From Ochrobactrum sp. BTU1 (GTDB taxonomy: Bacteria; Pseudomonadota; Alphaproteobacteria; Rhizobiales; Rhizobiaceae), in contig CP076355.1 of the NCBI GenBank assembly GCA_018798825.1, positions 1 to 64,000 on the forward strand: 64,000 nucleotides of DNA. The letters run 5' to 3'. This document shows, piece after piece, positions 45,352-54,496 of this stretch (position 1 is its first letter; each line of letters opens with the position of its first letter). Below the pieces are notes generated by a model, which saw nothing but the letters and a program-made list of their open reading frames with translations, had not been told where the DNA came from and did no database searches. Made by a program: the position numbers and the translations under genes.

Positions 45352-46410
45352 ATGAGCTTTTTGACCCTTTCCAATATTTCCCGTTATTACGGCAAGTTTG
45401 CAGCCGTGAATGACTTCAATCTGGAGATTGATAAGGGAGAGTTCATTTCGCTTCTCGGCCCTTCTGGTTGTGGCAAGACCACCACCCTGCAGATGATTGC
45501 CGGTCTGGTGCCGCCATCATCGGGTGCAATTACTCTTGATGGTCGCGAGATCACCCGTCTTGCCCCAGCTAAGCGAGAACTCGGTGTCGTTTTCCAGAGC
45601 TATGCCCTGTTTCCCCATATGACAGTCGCGCAAAATGTGAGTTTTGGCCTTGAAATGCGCAAGGTTCCAAAAGCAGAGCGGGAAAAACGTGTCCGCGACG
45701 TGTTGGAACTGGTTCGCCTGAGCGCGCTGGCGGAGCGTTATCCGCGTGAAATGTCAGGCGGTCAGCGCCAGCGTGTGGCCATTGCGCGTGCGCTGGTCAT
45801 CAATCCGCCGGTTCTGCTGCTCGATGAGCCGCTCTCCAATCTTGATGCGCAGTTGCGTGAAGAAATGCAGTTCGAACTGCGTCGCATCCAGCGCACTGTC
45901 GGTATCACCACCATCATGGTGACCCATGATCAGGCAGAAGCACTTTCGATCAGCGATCGCATTGTGGTCATGGAAAAGGGCATCATCACCCAGGTCGATG
46001 CGCCCTATAAGCTTTATGAGCACCCACATAACCACTTCATTTCCAATTTCGTCGGCAAGTCGAACTTCCTGAAAGCGCGCGCTGAGGGCGACGTCATTTC
46101 GCTGGCCGATACGGCTATCCGGTTTCCCGCTCCAGTGCAGGAAGGCGGAAAGAAGGTATCCGGAGAGCTTTCTGTCTTCATCCGCCCTGAAAAGGTGCAG
46201 CTTGTTGCAGCGGAAGAAGGCCACATCGCAGGTGAAGTCTCAACGCGCTATTTCATGGGTGCGCAATGGCTGCTCGGTGTTACAACTCCAGCAGGTCAGC
46301 TTTCGGTTGCCCTGCCTAATCTCGGCAACCCGCCACCGGCCGAAGGTACAGCAGTTGGTCTTAGCTGGAATCATGACGATTGCCGCATCCTCACCGCAGG
46401 GGTGAACTAA
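45352..46410 (+). CDS. ABC transporter ATPase, PotA-like
   Basis: A 352-residue ATPase with Walker A GPSGCGKTT near residue 38, Q-loop, signature MSGGQRQRVAIARAL, Walker B VLLLDEPLSNLD, VTHDQAEALS, and a C-terminal TOBE-type domain. The form is that of spermidine/putrescine- or Fe3+-type importers. The start is ATG 45352 after AGGGAGA. It is the first gene of a seven-gene operon reaching 52029. Confidence 0.93.
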   Translation: MSFLTLSNISRYYGKFAAVNDFNLEIDKGEFISLLGPSGCGKTTTLQMIAGLVPPSSGAITLDGREITRLAPAKRELGVVFQSYALFPHMTVAQNVSFGLEMRKVPKAEREKRVRDVLELVRLSALAERYPREMSGGQRQRVAIARALVINPPVLLLDEPLSNLDAQLREEMQFELRRIQRTVGITTIMVTHDQAEALSISDRIVVMEKGIITQVDAPYKLYEHPHNHFISNFVGKSNFLKARAEGDVISLADTAIRFPAPVQEGGKKVSGELSVFIRPEKVQLVAAEEGHIAGEVSTRYFMGAQWLLGVTTPAGQLSVALPNLGNPPPAEGTAVGLSWNHDDCRILTAGVN

Positions 46411-46412
46411 GC

Positions 46413-47303
46413 ATGTCGGCTGTCACCTCACAGGATCAAAACGTTTCGGAGAAAGATCGGCGCAATCTACTCCCGCTCTTTCTGGTCGGACCTTCGACGC
46501 TTCTCTTCTTCGCACTCGTGCTGCTGCCGCTTGGGCTCACCGTGCTGCTCTCATTCAATAGCTATAGCTACGACAAGGGTATCGAGGACGTCTACACACT
46601 TGCCAATTATACGCAGGTTCTTAAAGACCCGTATTATCTCGCAATCTTCTGGCGCACGCTCAAACTGGCATTGATCACAACCGTTATCACGGTGCTGATC
46701 GGTGTGCCTGAGGCCTATATTTTGTCCAACATGCGCAAGCCATGGCGCTCGATCTTCCTGCTGGTCATCATTGGTCCGCTTCTGGTTTCGGTCGTGGTTC
46801 GCACATTCGGCTGGAGCATGTTGCTGGGTCGAAATGGCCTTGTGAACAGCGTGCTCGACATGGTCGGCCTGCCGACTACGCAGATCCTTTACACCGAAAC
46901 GGCCATTGTCATCGGTCTGGTGCATATCATGCTGCCATTCATGGTGATCCCGGTCTGGACTGTTCTGCAGAAACTCGATCCTTCGGTGGAAGCAGCTGCT
47001 CTGACGCTTGGTGCATCGCGACTGACGGCACTTCGCAGGGTGGTGTTTCCGCAGGCAGTGCTTGGCATCCTGTCGGGTAGCCTTATCGTGTTCGCGCTTT
47101 CGGCCAGCTCTTTTGCCATTCCGGGTCTGCTTGGCGGACGTCGTCTGAAAATGGCGGCAACCGTCGTCTATGACGAATTCTTAATCGAGCTGAACTGGCC
47201 GCTGGGTGCTGCCATCGCCATCATCGTTCTGGTCGCCAATCTTGTGATCATGATCGCCTATAATCGCATGCTCGAAGGGCAAGCGAAAAAGAAGCTGGGG
47301 TAA
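46413..47303 (+). CDS. ABC transporter permease, PotB-like
   Basis: A 296-residue permease with six helices and the EAA loop EAAALTLGASRLTALRRVVFPQ near residue 190. ATG 46413 lies two bases after the ATPase stop; the longer frame from 46380 overlaps it. It forms the channel with the next gene. Confidence 0.92.
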   Translation: MSAVTSQDQNVSEKDRRNLLPLFLVGPSTLLFFALVLLPLGLTVLLSFNSYSYDKGIEDVYTLANYTQVLKDPYYLAIFWRTLKLALITTVITVLIGVPEAYILSNMRKPWRSIFLLVIIGPLLVSVVVRTFGWSMLLGRNGLVNSVLDMVGLPTTQILYTETAIVIGLVHIMLPFMVIPVWTVLQKLDPSVEAAALTLGASRLTALRRVVFPQAVLGILSGSLIVFALSASSFAIPGLLGGRRLKMAATVVYDEFLIELNWPLGAAIAIIVLVANLVIMIAYNRMLEGQAKKKLG

Positions 47304-47308
47304 CCGCC

Positions 47309-48103
47309 ATGGTCAAGAACGGTCCTTTCGCCCTTTTCTTTCACACGCTTATCGTCATCTTCATGCTGGCGCCAATGGTTGTCGTCTGTCTTGTTGCCTT
47401 CACGCCGGAAAACACACTGTCCATGCCGTGGAACGGTCTTTCACTTCGCTGGTTCCAGGCCGTTTTCGCGCATAACGACTTCATGACCGCCTTTGGCAAC
47501 AGTCTGAAGCTTGCTCTGTTCTCGGCAACCATTTCAACAGCGCTGGCCGTGCCCTCAGGTCTTGCAATCGCGCAATATGCGTTCCGTGGCCGCGATGCGC
47601 TCAACGCGCTGTTTTTGTCGCCGCTGATCATTCCGCATCTGGTTCTGGGTGTTGCCTTCCTGCGTCTTTTCACGCTGATGGGCTTCACCGGCACTTTTGG
47701 CTGGCTGGTGGCCGCACATACGATAGTCGTCACGCCTTATGCGCTCCGCCTTATCCTTGCTTCGCTAGGCAGCATGGATCGCAATGCGGAAAACGCGGCA
47801 CGCACCCTGGGTGCAGGCGAGTGGACTGTGTTCCGTCGCATCACACTGCCACTGCTGCTGCCGGGCCTGTCGGGTGGCTGGCTTCTCGCCTTCATCAATT
47901 CGTTTGACGAATTGACCATGTCGATCTTCGTCACTTCGCCGTCCACGGTTACGCTACCGGTCCGCATGTATATGTATGCAAGCGAATCTATCGATCCGAT
48001 GATGGCGGCTGTTTCCGCCCTGATGATCCTCGTTGCCACCGTGACCATGATCATTATCGATCGCATGTTCGGTCTCGACCGACTGCTGGTGGGTAAAGGC
48101 TAA
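47309..48103 (+). CDS. ABC transporter permease, PotC-like
   Basis: A 264-residue permease with six helices. The EAA loop is ENAARTLGAGEWTVFRRITLP near residue 162, and the downstream FDELTMSIFVTSP segment is typical of PotC-type subunits. It is five bases after the PotB-like gene and 11 bases before a ferredoxin-like gene. Confidence 0.92.
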   Translation: MVKNGPFALFFHTLIVIFMLAPMVVVCLVAFTPENTLSMPWNGLSLRWFQAVFAHNDFMTAFGNSLKLALFSATISTALAVPSGLAIAQYAFRGRDALNALFLSPLIIPHLVLGVAFLRLFTLMGFTGTFGWLVAAHTIVVTPYALRLILASLGSMDRNAENAARTLGAGEWTVFRRITLPLLLPGLSGGWLLAFINSFDELTMSIFVTSPSTVTLPVRMYMYASESIDPMMAAVSALMILVATVTMIIIDRMFGLDRLLVGKG

Positions 48104-48114
48104 GTAGGCAGATC

Positions 48115-48423
48115 ATGACATTCTCGGTTTCGCCTGCCGCGGCCCAGTTCCGCAGACGGTATCGGCTGACTGAGCAGCCGATCAGCTTCATGCTTGATGG
48201 CGTCTCCTTTGAGGGACGCCGTGGCGATACCGTGCTGACTGCTATCCTCTCGGTGCAGGGCAAGGTGCGTCATACCGAATTTACCGGAGAACCGCGTGCC
48301 GGTTTCTGCCTGATCGGCGCGTGTCAGGATTGTCATGTGATGACGACCGAGGGCTACAAGCTTCGTGCCTGCACCACGCTACTTGAAGAGGGTATGTCAT
48401 TTGTGACGGAGCCTGCATTATGA
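48115..48423 (+). CDS. [2Fe-2S] subunit of a heterotrimeric oxidoreductase (HcnA-like)
   Basis: A 102-residue ferredoxin-like protein with Cys at 65, 70, 73 and 86 (C-x4-C-x2-C-x12-C), the plant-type 2Fe-2S ligand pattern in its short form. Proteins of this size form the small subunit of hydrogen cyanide synthase, opine oxidase and D-hydroxyproline dehydrogenase complexes. It overlaps the next subunit by four bases. Confidence 0.88.
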   Translation: MTFSVSPAAAQFRRRYRLTEQPISFMLDGVSFEGRRGDTVLTAILSVQGKVRHTEFTGEPRAGFCLIGACQDCHVMTTEGYKLRACTTLLEEGMSFVTEPAL

Positions 48424-49814
48424 GCACTCGGCTCAATCCGGTTATTGTGGGCGCAGGACCTGCCGGCATTCGTGCAGCCGAAATCCTCGTTGAAGCTGGG
48501 CTTAAACCCCTCGTCATCGATGAGGGCTTTCGCGCGGGCGGTCAGATTTACCGACGGCCACCACTTGATGACGGACGCAGTTATCGCAGCCGTTATGGTT
48601 CTGAGGCGCATAAGGCTGAAGCGCTGCACACCACTTTCGACGCATTGCGCAGCGCAATCGAATATCGCCCGGAAACGCTCGTCTGGAATATCACGCGCGG
48701 CGAGGGCGATCGTCTCGATCTGCTGACCAACGGTTCGCATAGCCAGCTGGCCTATAGCCATCTCATTCTCGCGACAGGTGCGACCGACCGGGTTTTGCCG
48801 TTCAAAGGTTGGACCAAGCCGGGCGTTTATACGCTCGGCGCTTCGCAGACCGCACTCAAAGCCCAAGGCTGTACCGTCGGCGAACGCGTGGTGTTCATGG
48901 GGTCAGGTCCGCTGCTCTATCTGGTGGCCTGGCAGTATCATAATGCAGGTGCGAAGGTCGTGGCGGTTCTCGACACAGCACCTTTTACCTCCAAGTTTCA
49001 TCTGGCACATCTTGCGCTTTATGCGCCGCGCATCGTTGCGCTCGGCGCATATTATGGTCTGCGTCTCAAGCTTGGTGGCGTGCCGATCCATTATAATGTG
49101 CGGCCGGATGAGGTTTTGGGCGAAGGTCATGTGGAAGGCATTCGCTTTCGCACGGGCAGCCGCGTTCGCGAGGTTAAGTGTGATGCGCTGGCTTATGGTT
49201 TTGCGCTGCGTCCTGAAAGCCAGCTTGCCGATCTCGCGGGTTGCGAATTCCGCTTTGAAGAGCGCGACCGCGCATGGCTTCCTGCCGCAGACCAGCTTGG
49301 GCGGACAAGCCGCGAAGGTGTTTATGTGGCAGGTGACGGTGCAGGCATTGCCGGTGCGGATGCTGCTGAAATTCGTGGGTCATTGGCCGCAATTGCAATG
49401 TTGCGCGACATGGACCTGCCGTTTGATGAAGGCATCGAACGCAGGCTTCTCACAAAACTCGATCATATTTATCGCGAACGCCTCATCGTCGAAAAAGCCT
49501 TCCCGTTCCCGCGAAACTGGTTCGACACGATTGCAGGCGATGTCACCCTTTGCCGATGCGAAGAAATCGCCGTTCGTGATGCAAAGGCAGTCATCAGTCT
49601 GGGTGATACGCGGGAGATCAATCGGCTCAAGGCGCTTACTCGTGTAGGAATGGGCCGTTGTCAGGGGCGTATGTGTACTGCTGCCGCCGCAGAACTTCTC
49701 GCGTCAGTGCAGGACAAAACGCCTGCTGAATTCGGGCGGATCCGCGCACAGGCGCCGGTCAAGCCGATCCCGCTCGGCTTTGGCGCTCCCGCTAAGGAAA
49801 GCGCTTCGTCATGA
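48420..49814 (+). CDS. FAD/NAD(P)-binding subunit with BFD-like [2Fe-2S] domain (HcnB/OoxA-like)
   Basis: A 464-residue flavoprotein. The first dinucleotide fold is VIVGAGPAGIRAAEIL near residue 9, followed by GGQIYRRP, a second fold at VVFMGSGPLLYLVAW near 159, and YVAGDGAGIAGADAAEIRG near 303. The C-terminus carries CRCEEI...GMGRCQGRMC, a BFD-like Fe-S motif. The layout matches the alpha subunit of opine oxidases and HCN synthase. It overlaps both neighbours by four bases. Confidence 0.9.
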   Translation: MSTRLNPVIVGAGPAGIRAAEILVEAGLKPLVIDEGFRAGGQIYRRPPLDDGRSYRSRYGSEAHKAEALHTTFDALRSAIEYRPETLVWNITRGEGDRLDLLTNGSHSQLAYSHLILATGATDRVLPFKGWTKPGVYTLGASQTALKAQGCTVGERVVFMGSGPLLYLVAWQYHNAGAKVVAVLDTAPFTSKFHLAHLALYAPRIVALGAYYGLRLKLGGVPIHYNVRPDEVLGEGHVEGIRFRTGSRVREVKCDALAYGFALRPESQLADLAGCEFRFEERDRAWLPAADQLGRTSREGVYVAGDGAGIAGADAAEIRGSLAAIAMLRDMDLPFDEGIERRLLTKLDHIYRERLIVEKAFPFPRNWFDTIAGDVTLCRCEEIAVRDAKAVISLGDTREINRLKALTRVGMGRCQGRMCTAAAAELLASVQDKTPAEFGRIRAQAPVKPIPLGFGAPAKESASS

Positions 49815-50971
49815 CCAGACAACTTCAGGCGGATGCGGTGATTATTGGCGGCGGAATCGTTGGCGGATCGGCCGCGCTTTTCATGCGTCAAGCCGGATTG
49901 TCGGTCATTCTGCTCGACAAGGGCTTTTGCGGTGCGCAGGCGAGTGGTGTTAATTATGGCGGTGTCCGCAGGCAGGGTCGCGCGCCCGAACAACTGCCGC
50001 TCGCACAGCGTTCGCACAAATTATGGGCGCGTCTGTCAGAACTGATCGGCATCGACGGCGAATATAACCGCAGCGGACATTTGAAACTTGCTCGCACGGA
50101 AGCTCATTTCGCCAAGCTTGAGGCCTATGCAGAAAAAGTCAAACCGCTCGGCCTAGATGTTGAGCTGATCGGCGGCAATGCGGTGCGCGAACGTTTTCCA
50201 TGGCTTCCGGGCGATGTTGCAGGTGCTTCTCTTTGTGCGGAAGATGGCAATGCCAATCCGCGTCTGGTTTCGCCTGCCTTTGCCCGCGCCGCACTAGCTG
50301 CAGGTGCCACCGTTCTGGAAAACACGCCGGTCATCGAAGCGCGTGAAACGGGTGACGGTTTTGCTATCTTGGCGGGAGGCAATCCCGCGGGCGACACCAT
50401 CGAAATCCGCTCGCGCCTTCTGTTCAATTGCGCAGGCGCCTGGTCGGATCAGTTTGCGGCCTCGTTCGGCGAGCCGGTTCCGTTAACGCGGATTTATCCG
50501 ACGATGGTTGTGACCGAGCCAATGCCGTTTCGCTTGCCGATGAGCCTTGGCGAAGAAGGCGGCGGTTTCTATGGCCGTCAGGTCACGCGCGGCAATTACG
50601 TCATGGGTGGGGGACGTGGTACGCCGCTGGTGAACCCAGATTTTTCTCGGCCTTCGGTCAATGCAGCTTCCTCGGTGATGCTGCGTGCAATCGAACTGTT
50701 TCCGCATCTCCAACATGCACAGGTGATCCGTTTCTGGTCCGGAACGGAAGCTGAAATACCAGATGATAATCCGGTGATTGGCCCAAGCAGTCGGGTCAAG
50801 AACCTTTATCACGCCTTCGGCTTTTGCGGTGCCGGTTTCCAGACCGGGCCGGCAGTCGGCGCTGTGCTTACAGATCTGGCGCTTAAAGGCGAGACAGAAA
50901 CACCGATCGATGCATTTTCGATCAACCGTTTTACTTCAACCAATACCAAACTTAACATGGAAGGGAACTAA
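49811..50971 (+). CDS. FAD-dependent amine oxidoreductase subunit (HcnC/OoxB-like, DAO family)
   Basis: A 386-residue DAO-family oxidoreductase with the dinucleotide fold AVIIGGGIVGGSAALFM near residue 9, SGVNYGGVRRQGR near 47, and C-terminal HAFGFCGAGFQTGPAVGAVL. It is the catalytic subunit, expected to oxidise a secondary amine or imino acid at the carbon-nitrogen bond. The substrate presumably equals the ligand of the surrounding transporter; opines, D-hydroxyproline or betaines are candidates. Confidence 0.9.
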   Translation: MTRQLQADAVIIGGGIVGGSAALFMRQAGLSVILLDKGFCGAQASGVNYGGVRRQGRAPEQLPLAQRSHKLWARLSELIGIDGEYNRSGHLKLARTEAHFAKLEAYAEKVKPLGLDVELIGGNAVRERFPWLPGDVAGASLCAEDGNANPRLVSPAFARAALAAGATVLENTPVIEARETGDGFAILAGGNPAGDTIEIRSRLLFNCAGAWSDQFAASFGEPVPLTRIYPTMVVTEPMPFRLPMSLGEEGGGFYGRQVTRGNYVMGGGRGTPLVNPDFSRPSVNAASSVMLRAIELFPHLQHAQVIRFWSGTEAEIPDDNPVIGPSSRVKNLYHAFGFCGAGFQTGPAVGAVLTDLALKGETETPIDAFSINRFTSTNTKLNMEGN

Positions 50972-50973
50972 GC

Positions 50974-52029
50974 ATGAAAAATCAACATATGACCGCTATG
51001 GCGGCAATGGCACTGGGCCTATCGGCAGCCTTTGTATCGGGCGCATCGGCTGAGACCAAGACGCTCTATATCGGCATGAATGGCGGCAACATGGAACGCG
51101 CCTATACCGAGCACGTTCTGCCGGAATTCGAAAAAGCCAACGACGTCAAGGTTGTCGTCGTTCCAGGCACTTCGGCTGATATTCTGGCCAAGGCAACGGC
51201 GCAGAAAGACAAGCCACAGATGCATGTCATGCTGCTCGACGATGGTGTCATGGTGCGTGCAATCAATTCTGGCCTTTGCCAGAAAATCTCTGACGATCCG
51301 GTTCTCGCTGACATTCAGCCAGCCGCACGTCTGAAGGACGATATGGCAATCGGCGTCGATATGGGCATGACCGGTATTGCCTATAACAAGAAGCTGTTCG
51401 ACGAGAAGGGCTGGGCCGCTCCAACATCGTGGATGGATTTCGCTGACGAGAAATATGCGAACGCCGTTGTGTTCCAGTCGGCTTCGGCCTCGACTTTCGG
51501 TCTGCATGCATTCTTGATGTTCAATCGCATTCAGGGTGGTGACGACAAGAACCTCGAACCAGGTTTTGAAAAATTCCCTGACACGATTGGAAAGAACGTT
51601 CTGGAATTCATTCCGTCTTCTGCGAAGATTTCGGAGATGGTCCAGACCGGCGAGGCAGCGATCTTCCCGCTGACCCCAACCGGCGTAAACAACCTGAAGG
51701 ACAAGGGCATTCCGGTTGAATATGCTCAGCCAAAGGAAGGCTCCGTCATTCTCGCAGTGACCGAATGCGTGCTTGCAGGTAACAGCGAGCCGGAATTGAG
51801 CCAGAAGCTCGCCCACTACCTGCTTTCCGCTGATGCGCAGAGCAAAGCGCTTGATCATGGCAATGTCATTCCATCGAACCTGAAGGCAAAAGCCGGTTCG
51901 CCAGATGCACAGGCAAAGCTCGATGCGTTTAATGGCTACATGAAGACAGCCAACACGCTTGATTGGGATGCTGTTAACGAAGGCCGTCAGCAGCTCAACA
52001 GCCGCTGGAACCGCACGATCGAAAAGTAA
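50974..52029 (+). CDS. ABC transporter substrate-binding protein, PotD-like
   Basis: A 351-residue periplasmic binding protein. The signal peptide ends at SGASA near residue 26, followed by LYIGMNGGNMERAYTEHVLPEFEKAN, then a family-1/Fe3+-type pattern with GMTGIAYNKKLFDEKG. It starts two bases after the oxidoreductase gene and closes the operon before a strong terminator. The ligand is unknown. Confidence 0.92.
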   Translation: MKNQHMTAMAAMALGLSAAFVSGASAETKTLYIGMNGGNMERAYTEHVLPEFEKANDVKVVVVPGTSADILAKATAQKDKPQMHVMLLDDGVMVRAINSGLCQKISDDPVLADIQPAARLKDDMAIGVDMGMTGIAYNKKLFDEKGWAAPTSWMDFADEKYANAVVFQSASASTFGLHAFLMFNRIQGGDDKNLEPGFEKFPDTIGKNVLEFIPSSAKISEMVQTGEAAIFPLTPTGVNNLKDKGIPVEYAQPKEGSVILAVTECVLAGNSEPELSQKLAHYLLSADAQSKALDHGNVIPSNLKAKAGSPDAQAKLDAFNGYMKTANTLDWDAVNEGRQQLNSRWNRTIEK

Positions 52030-52108
52030 GATCGTATTTTTGGTCTTTACGTGCATCTTCTTCCAGAAATGGGCTTCCAGTTTTGGGATGCGCTTTGATC
52101 TGAAAAAA

Positions 52109-52132
52109 CCCGCCCTGAGCAATTAGGGCGGG
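52109..52132. terminator. Bidirectional terminator between the Pot-like operon and the MFS gene
   Basis: CCCGCCCT and AGGGCGGG form an 8-bp GC stem around GAGCAATT. AAAAAA precedes it and CTTTTTG follows, so it can stop transcription from both sides. Confidence 0.93.
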
Positions 52133-52139
52133 CTTTTTG

Positions 52140-53336
52140 TTAGGCTGTGGCTTTGGCCTTCTGCATTCGTGCAGATTGCCAGACCAACGGCACAAGAATG
52201 AGAGCGACAGCCGGGAAGATCAGCCAGTTGATGGTTTCCCAACCAGACGAATGCAGCAGTGATCCGGCAAAGAACGATGCGCATGCAACCGTTCCAAAGA
52301 CGAAGAAATCGTTCGCACCCTGTGCCTTGCCGCGTTCTTCCGGAGTGTGACAATCAGCAACCATCGCGGTTGCGCCAATGAAGCCGAAATTCCACCCGAT
52401 GCCGAGCAGGATCAGCGAAGCCCAGAAATGAGTAAGATCAAGGCCCGAGAGTGCAACGATTGCCGACAAGCCAATGATCAGCAAGCCCATAGCGGTGACG
52501 CGTTCCTTGCCGAAGCGAGTGATCAACATGCCCGTGAAGAAGCTTGGAGCAAACATTGCCAGCACATGCCACTGAATACCAAGTGCTGCATGATCGACCG
52601 AATGACCATGACCAACCATGGCGATAGGCGCGGCTGTCATCACAAATGTCATCAAACCATAGGAGACGACGCCAGCGGCCAAAGCCAGTATGTAACGTCG
52701 GTTCAGCAAAATTTCTTTGAGGGGGCGGCCATTATTGGCGGTATTGCTGGATTTTTCAGCCTTTGGTGAACGAAATAACATGAGAACAGGAATAGCCAGC
52801 AGCGCAAGGACTGCCTGGCTCAAGAAGCTGCCTGCATAGGGCGTTGCTGGCAATGAGTCTCGTGTCCAGATGACAAGCTGCGGTCCGATGATTGCGGCGA
52901 TCAAACCACCAACCATCACCCAAGAAATGGCGCGTGCTTTAAGTGCACCTGTGGCGGCGTCGGTCGCAGCAAACCGATAGCTTTGAACATAGGCAGCATA
53001 AAAGCCCGCAATAAATGTACCGAAACAGAAGATGACGAAAGACGCCGAAAAAATGCCGAGCGCTGCAATGAGACCTGCAGCCATGCCGAAACAAGCGCCC
53101 AGCAGATAGCCGTTGCGACGACCGAAGGACCGCATGACAAAGGCTGCCGGCAGGGTGCCTGCTGCAAGACCAAGATTGAACAGACTGACTGGCAGGGTGA
53201 CGAGCGCAGGGTCAGAAGAAAGCTGCTGGCCGACCAAACCGCCTAGCGAAATAATGATTGGTGGGCTTGCAGCACCCAGTGCCTGAGCGGCAGTCAGTAC
53301 AAAAATATTGCGTCTGGCGATAGTCTGGTCGGTCAT
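52140..53336 (-). CDS. MFS transporter
   Basis: A 398-residue major facilitator with twelve predicted helices and the usual inter-helix motif in degenerate form (RSFGRRNGYLLGA near residue 69). Substrate unknown. It follows an ArsR-type regulator gene after 48 bases on the same strand, so it is probably regulated by it. A drug, organic acid or sulfur-compound exporter are all possible. Confidence 0.85.
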   Translation of the reverse strand: MTDQTIARRNIFVLTAAQALGAASPPIIISLGGLVGQQLSSDPALVTLPVSLFNLGLAAGTLPAAFVMRSFGRRNGYLLGACFGMAAGLIAALGIFSASFVIFCFGTFIAGFYAAYVQSYRFAATDAATGALKARAISWVMVGGLIAAIIGPQLVIWTRDSLPATPYAGSFLSQAVLALLAIPVLMLFRSPKAEKSSNTANNGRPLKEILLNRRYILALAAGVVSYGLMTFVMTAAPIAMVGHGHSVDHAALGIQWHVLAMFAPSFFTGMLITRFGKERVTAMGLLIIGLSAIVALSGLDLTHFWASLILLGIGWNFGFIGATAMVADCHTPEERGKAQGANDFFVFGTVACASFFAGSLLHSSGWETINWLIFPAVALILVPLVWQSARMQKAKATA

Positions 53337-53384
53337 CTTCTATACTTCTTCATCGTCGCTTATGCAGTTGCATTCAGTCTCCAG

Positions 53385-53711
53385 CTAATCTTTCACTGGC
53401 ATCTGAAAATGTTTGCAGATAACCGCCATCACCTGCTTCGCTATATCGCTTTGAACACGATACCAGATCGTCTGCCCCTCACGGCGTCCGGCAATAATGC
53501 CCTCGCGTCGTAACAAAGCCAGATGTTGTGAGACGGTGGAATCCCTTAGGCCGATCAGCTCGGCAAGTTCTCCCACAGACTTTTCACCTCCGTGCAACCG
53601 GCAAAGGATCATGAGCCGGTGATTGTTGGCGATAGATTTGAGGAATTGACTTGCCTCGTCGGCCGCAAGGTGGGTTTGTACGCCCGGGTCGATTGGGTCA
53701 GTTTTGTTCAT
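53385..53711 (-). CDS. ArsR-family regulator with two candidate redox cysteines
   Basis: A 108-residue winged-helix protein of the ArsR family. The recognition helix is STVSQHLALLRREGII. The usual metal motif ELCVCDL is replaced by EKSVGEL, so classical As/Cd binding at helix 3 is unlikely. Two Cys remain, at 37 (LMILCRL) and 99 (VICKHF), in positions comparable with the sulfide/persulfide sensors BigR/SqrR/YgaV, although their spacing is 62 and not about 66. It precedes an MFS gene. Confidence 0.87.
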   Translation of the reverse strand: MNKTDPIDPGVQTHLAADEASQFLKSIANNHRLMILCRLHGGEKSVGELAELIGLRDSTVSQHLALLRREGIIAGRREGQTIWYRVQSDIAKQVMAVICKHFQMPVKD

Positions 53712-53728
53712 AAATACGTATCTACGAA

Positions 53729-53744
53729 ACTATGAAGATATAGT
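53729..53744. promoter_or_regulatory. Putative ArsR operator
   Basis: ACTAT and ATAGT form an inverted repeat with a six-base centre, 18 bases before the regulator start, inside an A/T-rich region. Its size fits ArsR-type dyads. Confidence 0.4.
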
Positions 53745-53887
53745 CAATATTACTCAAAAATATGCCAATGGGGGAATTTGGTTCTGATCCACAGGTTCGC
53801 TATCACCGATATTGAAAGGGCTTCTGCTCGCCGTCATCATATTGTAGCCTGCGCCCATTGTTTTGGCTGGTCGGGCTTGGAGTCATC

Positions 53888-54496
53888 GTGCGTATAGCTG
53901 TGTTGAGTGTTGTTTTCGGTTTTCTGTTTTCGGGCTTGGCTCTTACAGAACAAGCCCACGCGGAAGACGACTGGAAAGCCGTTGAAGTCATAAAGCCTTA
54001 TGCGATTTCAGGACGTACGGGTCCGCAGCTTTATGAATCAATCGGTGAGCGAGGCCCGAAGGCTGGCAAATCCCGGGTCATTGCGCACACGACTTTTGTG
54101 CTGACCTGGGATCGCAAATTCGACAATTCCAATAATGGTTGTCGGATTGTTTCAGCAAAGCCGAAGCTAAAAATTACCTATACGCTTCCAAAACCATCTC
54201 AGAAGCTCGCCTCTCCAGTGAAGGAAAACTGGGAACGTTTTTATGATGGCATCTATAAGCATGAACTTGTTCACGGTGAGACTGCCAAAGACATGACGCG
54301 CGAGATCGTCCGTACAACAGTGGGCCTTTCAATTCCGAATGATCCAAAATGCCAAAAAATGCGCCGTGAACTCATTACCCGCATTACCGATTTGGTAAAC
54401 GTCCAACGCCAGCAAGGTCGGGATTTCGACCGCGTGGAAATGGGGTCGGGCGGGAATGTTGAACAGCTTATTCTGTCACTTGTGAACGGCGGATAA
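53888..54496 (+). CDS. Secreted DUF922 protein, putative Zn-dependent protease
   Basis: A protein of about 202 residues with a signal peptide ending at EQAHA and the DUF922 pattern: a possible zinc motif HELVHGE (HExxH-like) near residue 135 and conserved Cys residues in NNGCRIV and NDPKCQKM. GTG 53888 is chosen because GGAG lies five bases upstream; TTG 53858 adds ten hydrophobic residues without a ribosome site. It is monocistronic. Protease activity is inferred from the family annotation only. Confidence 0.8.
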   Translation: MRIAVLSVVFGFLFSGLALTEQAHAEDDWKAVEVIKPYAISGRTGPQLYESIGERGPKAGKSRVIAHTTFVLTWDRKFDNSNNGCRIVSAKPKLKITYTLPKPSQKLASPVKENWERFYDGIYKHELVHGETAKDMTREIVRTTVGLSIPNDPKCQKMRRELITRITDLVNVQRQQGRDFDRVEMGSGGNVEQLILSLVNGG

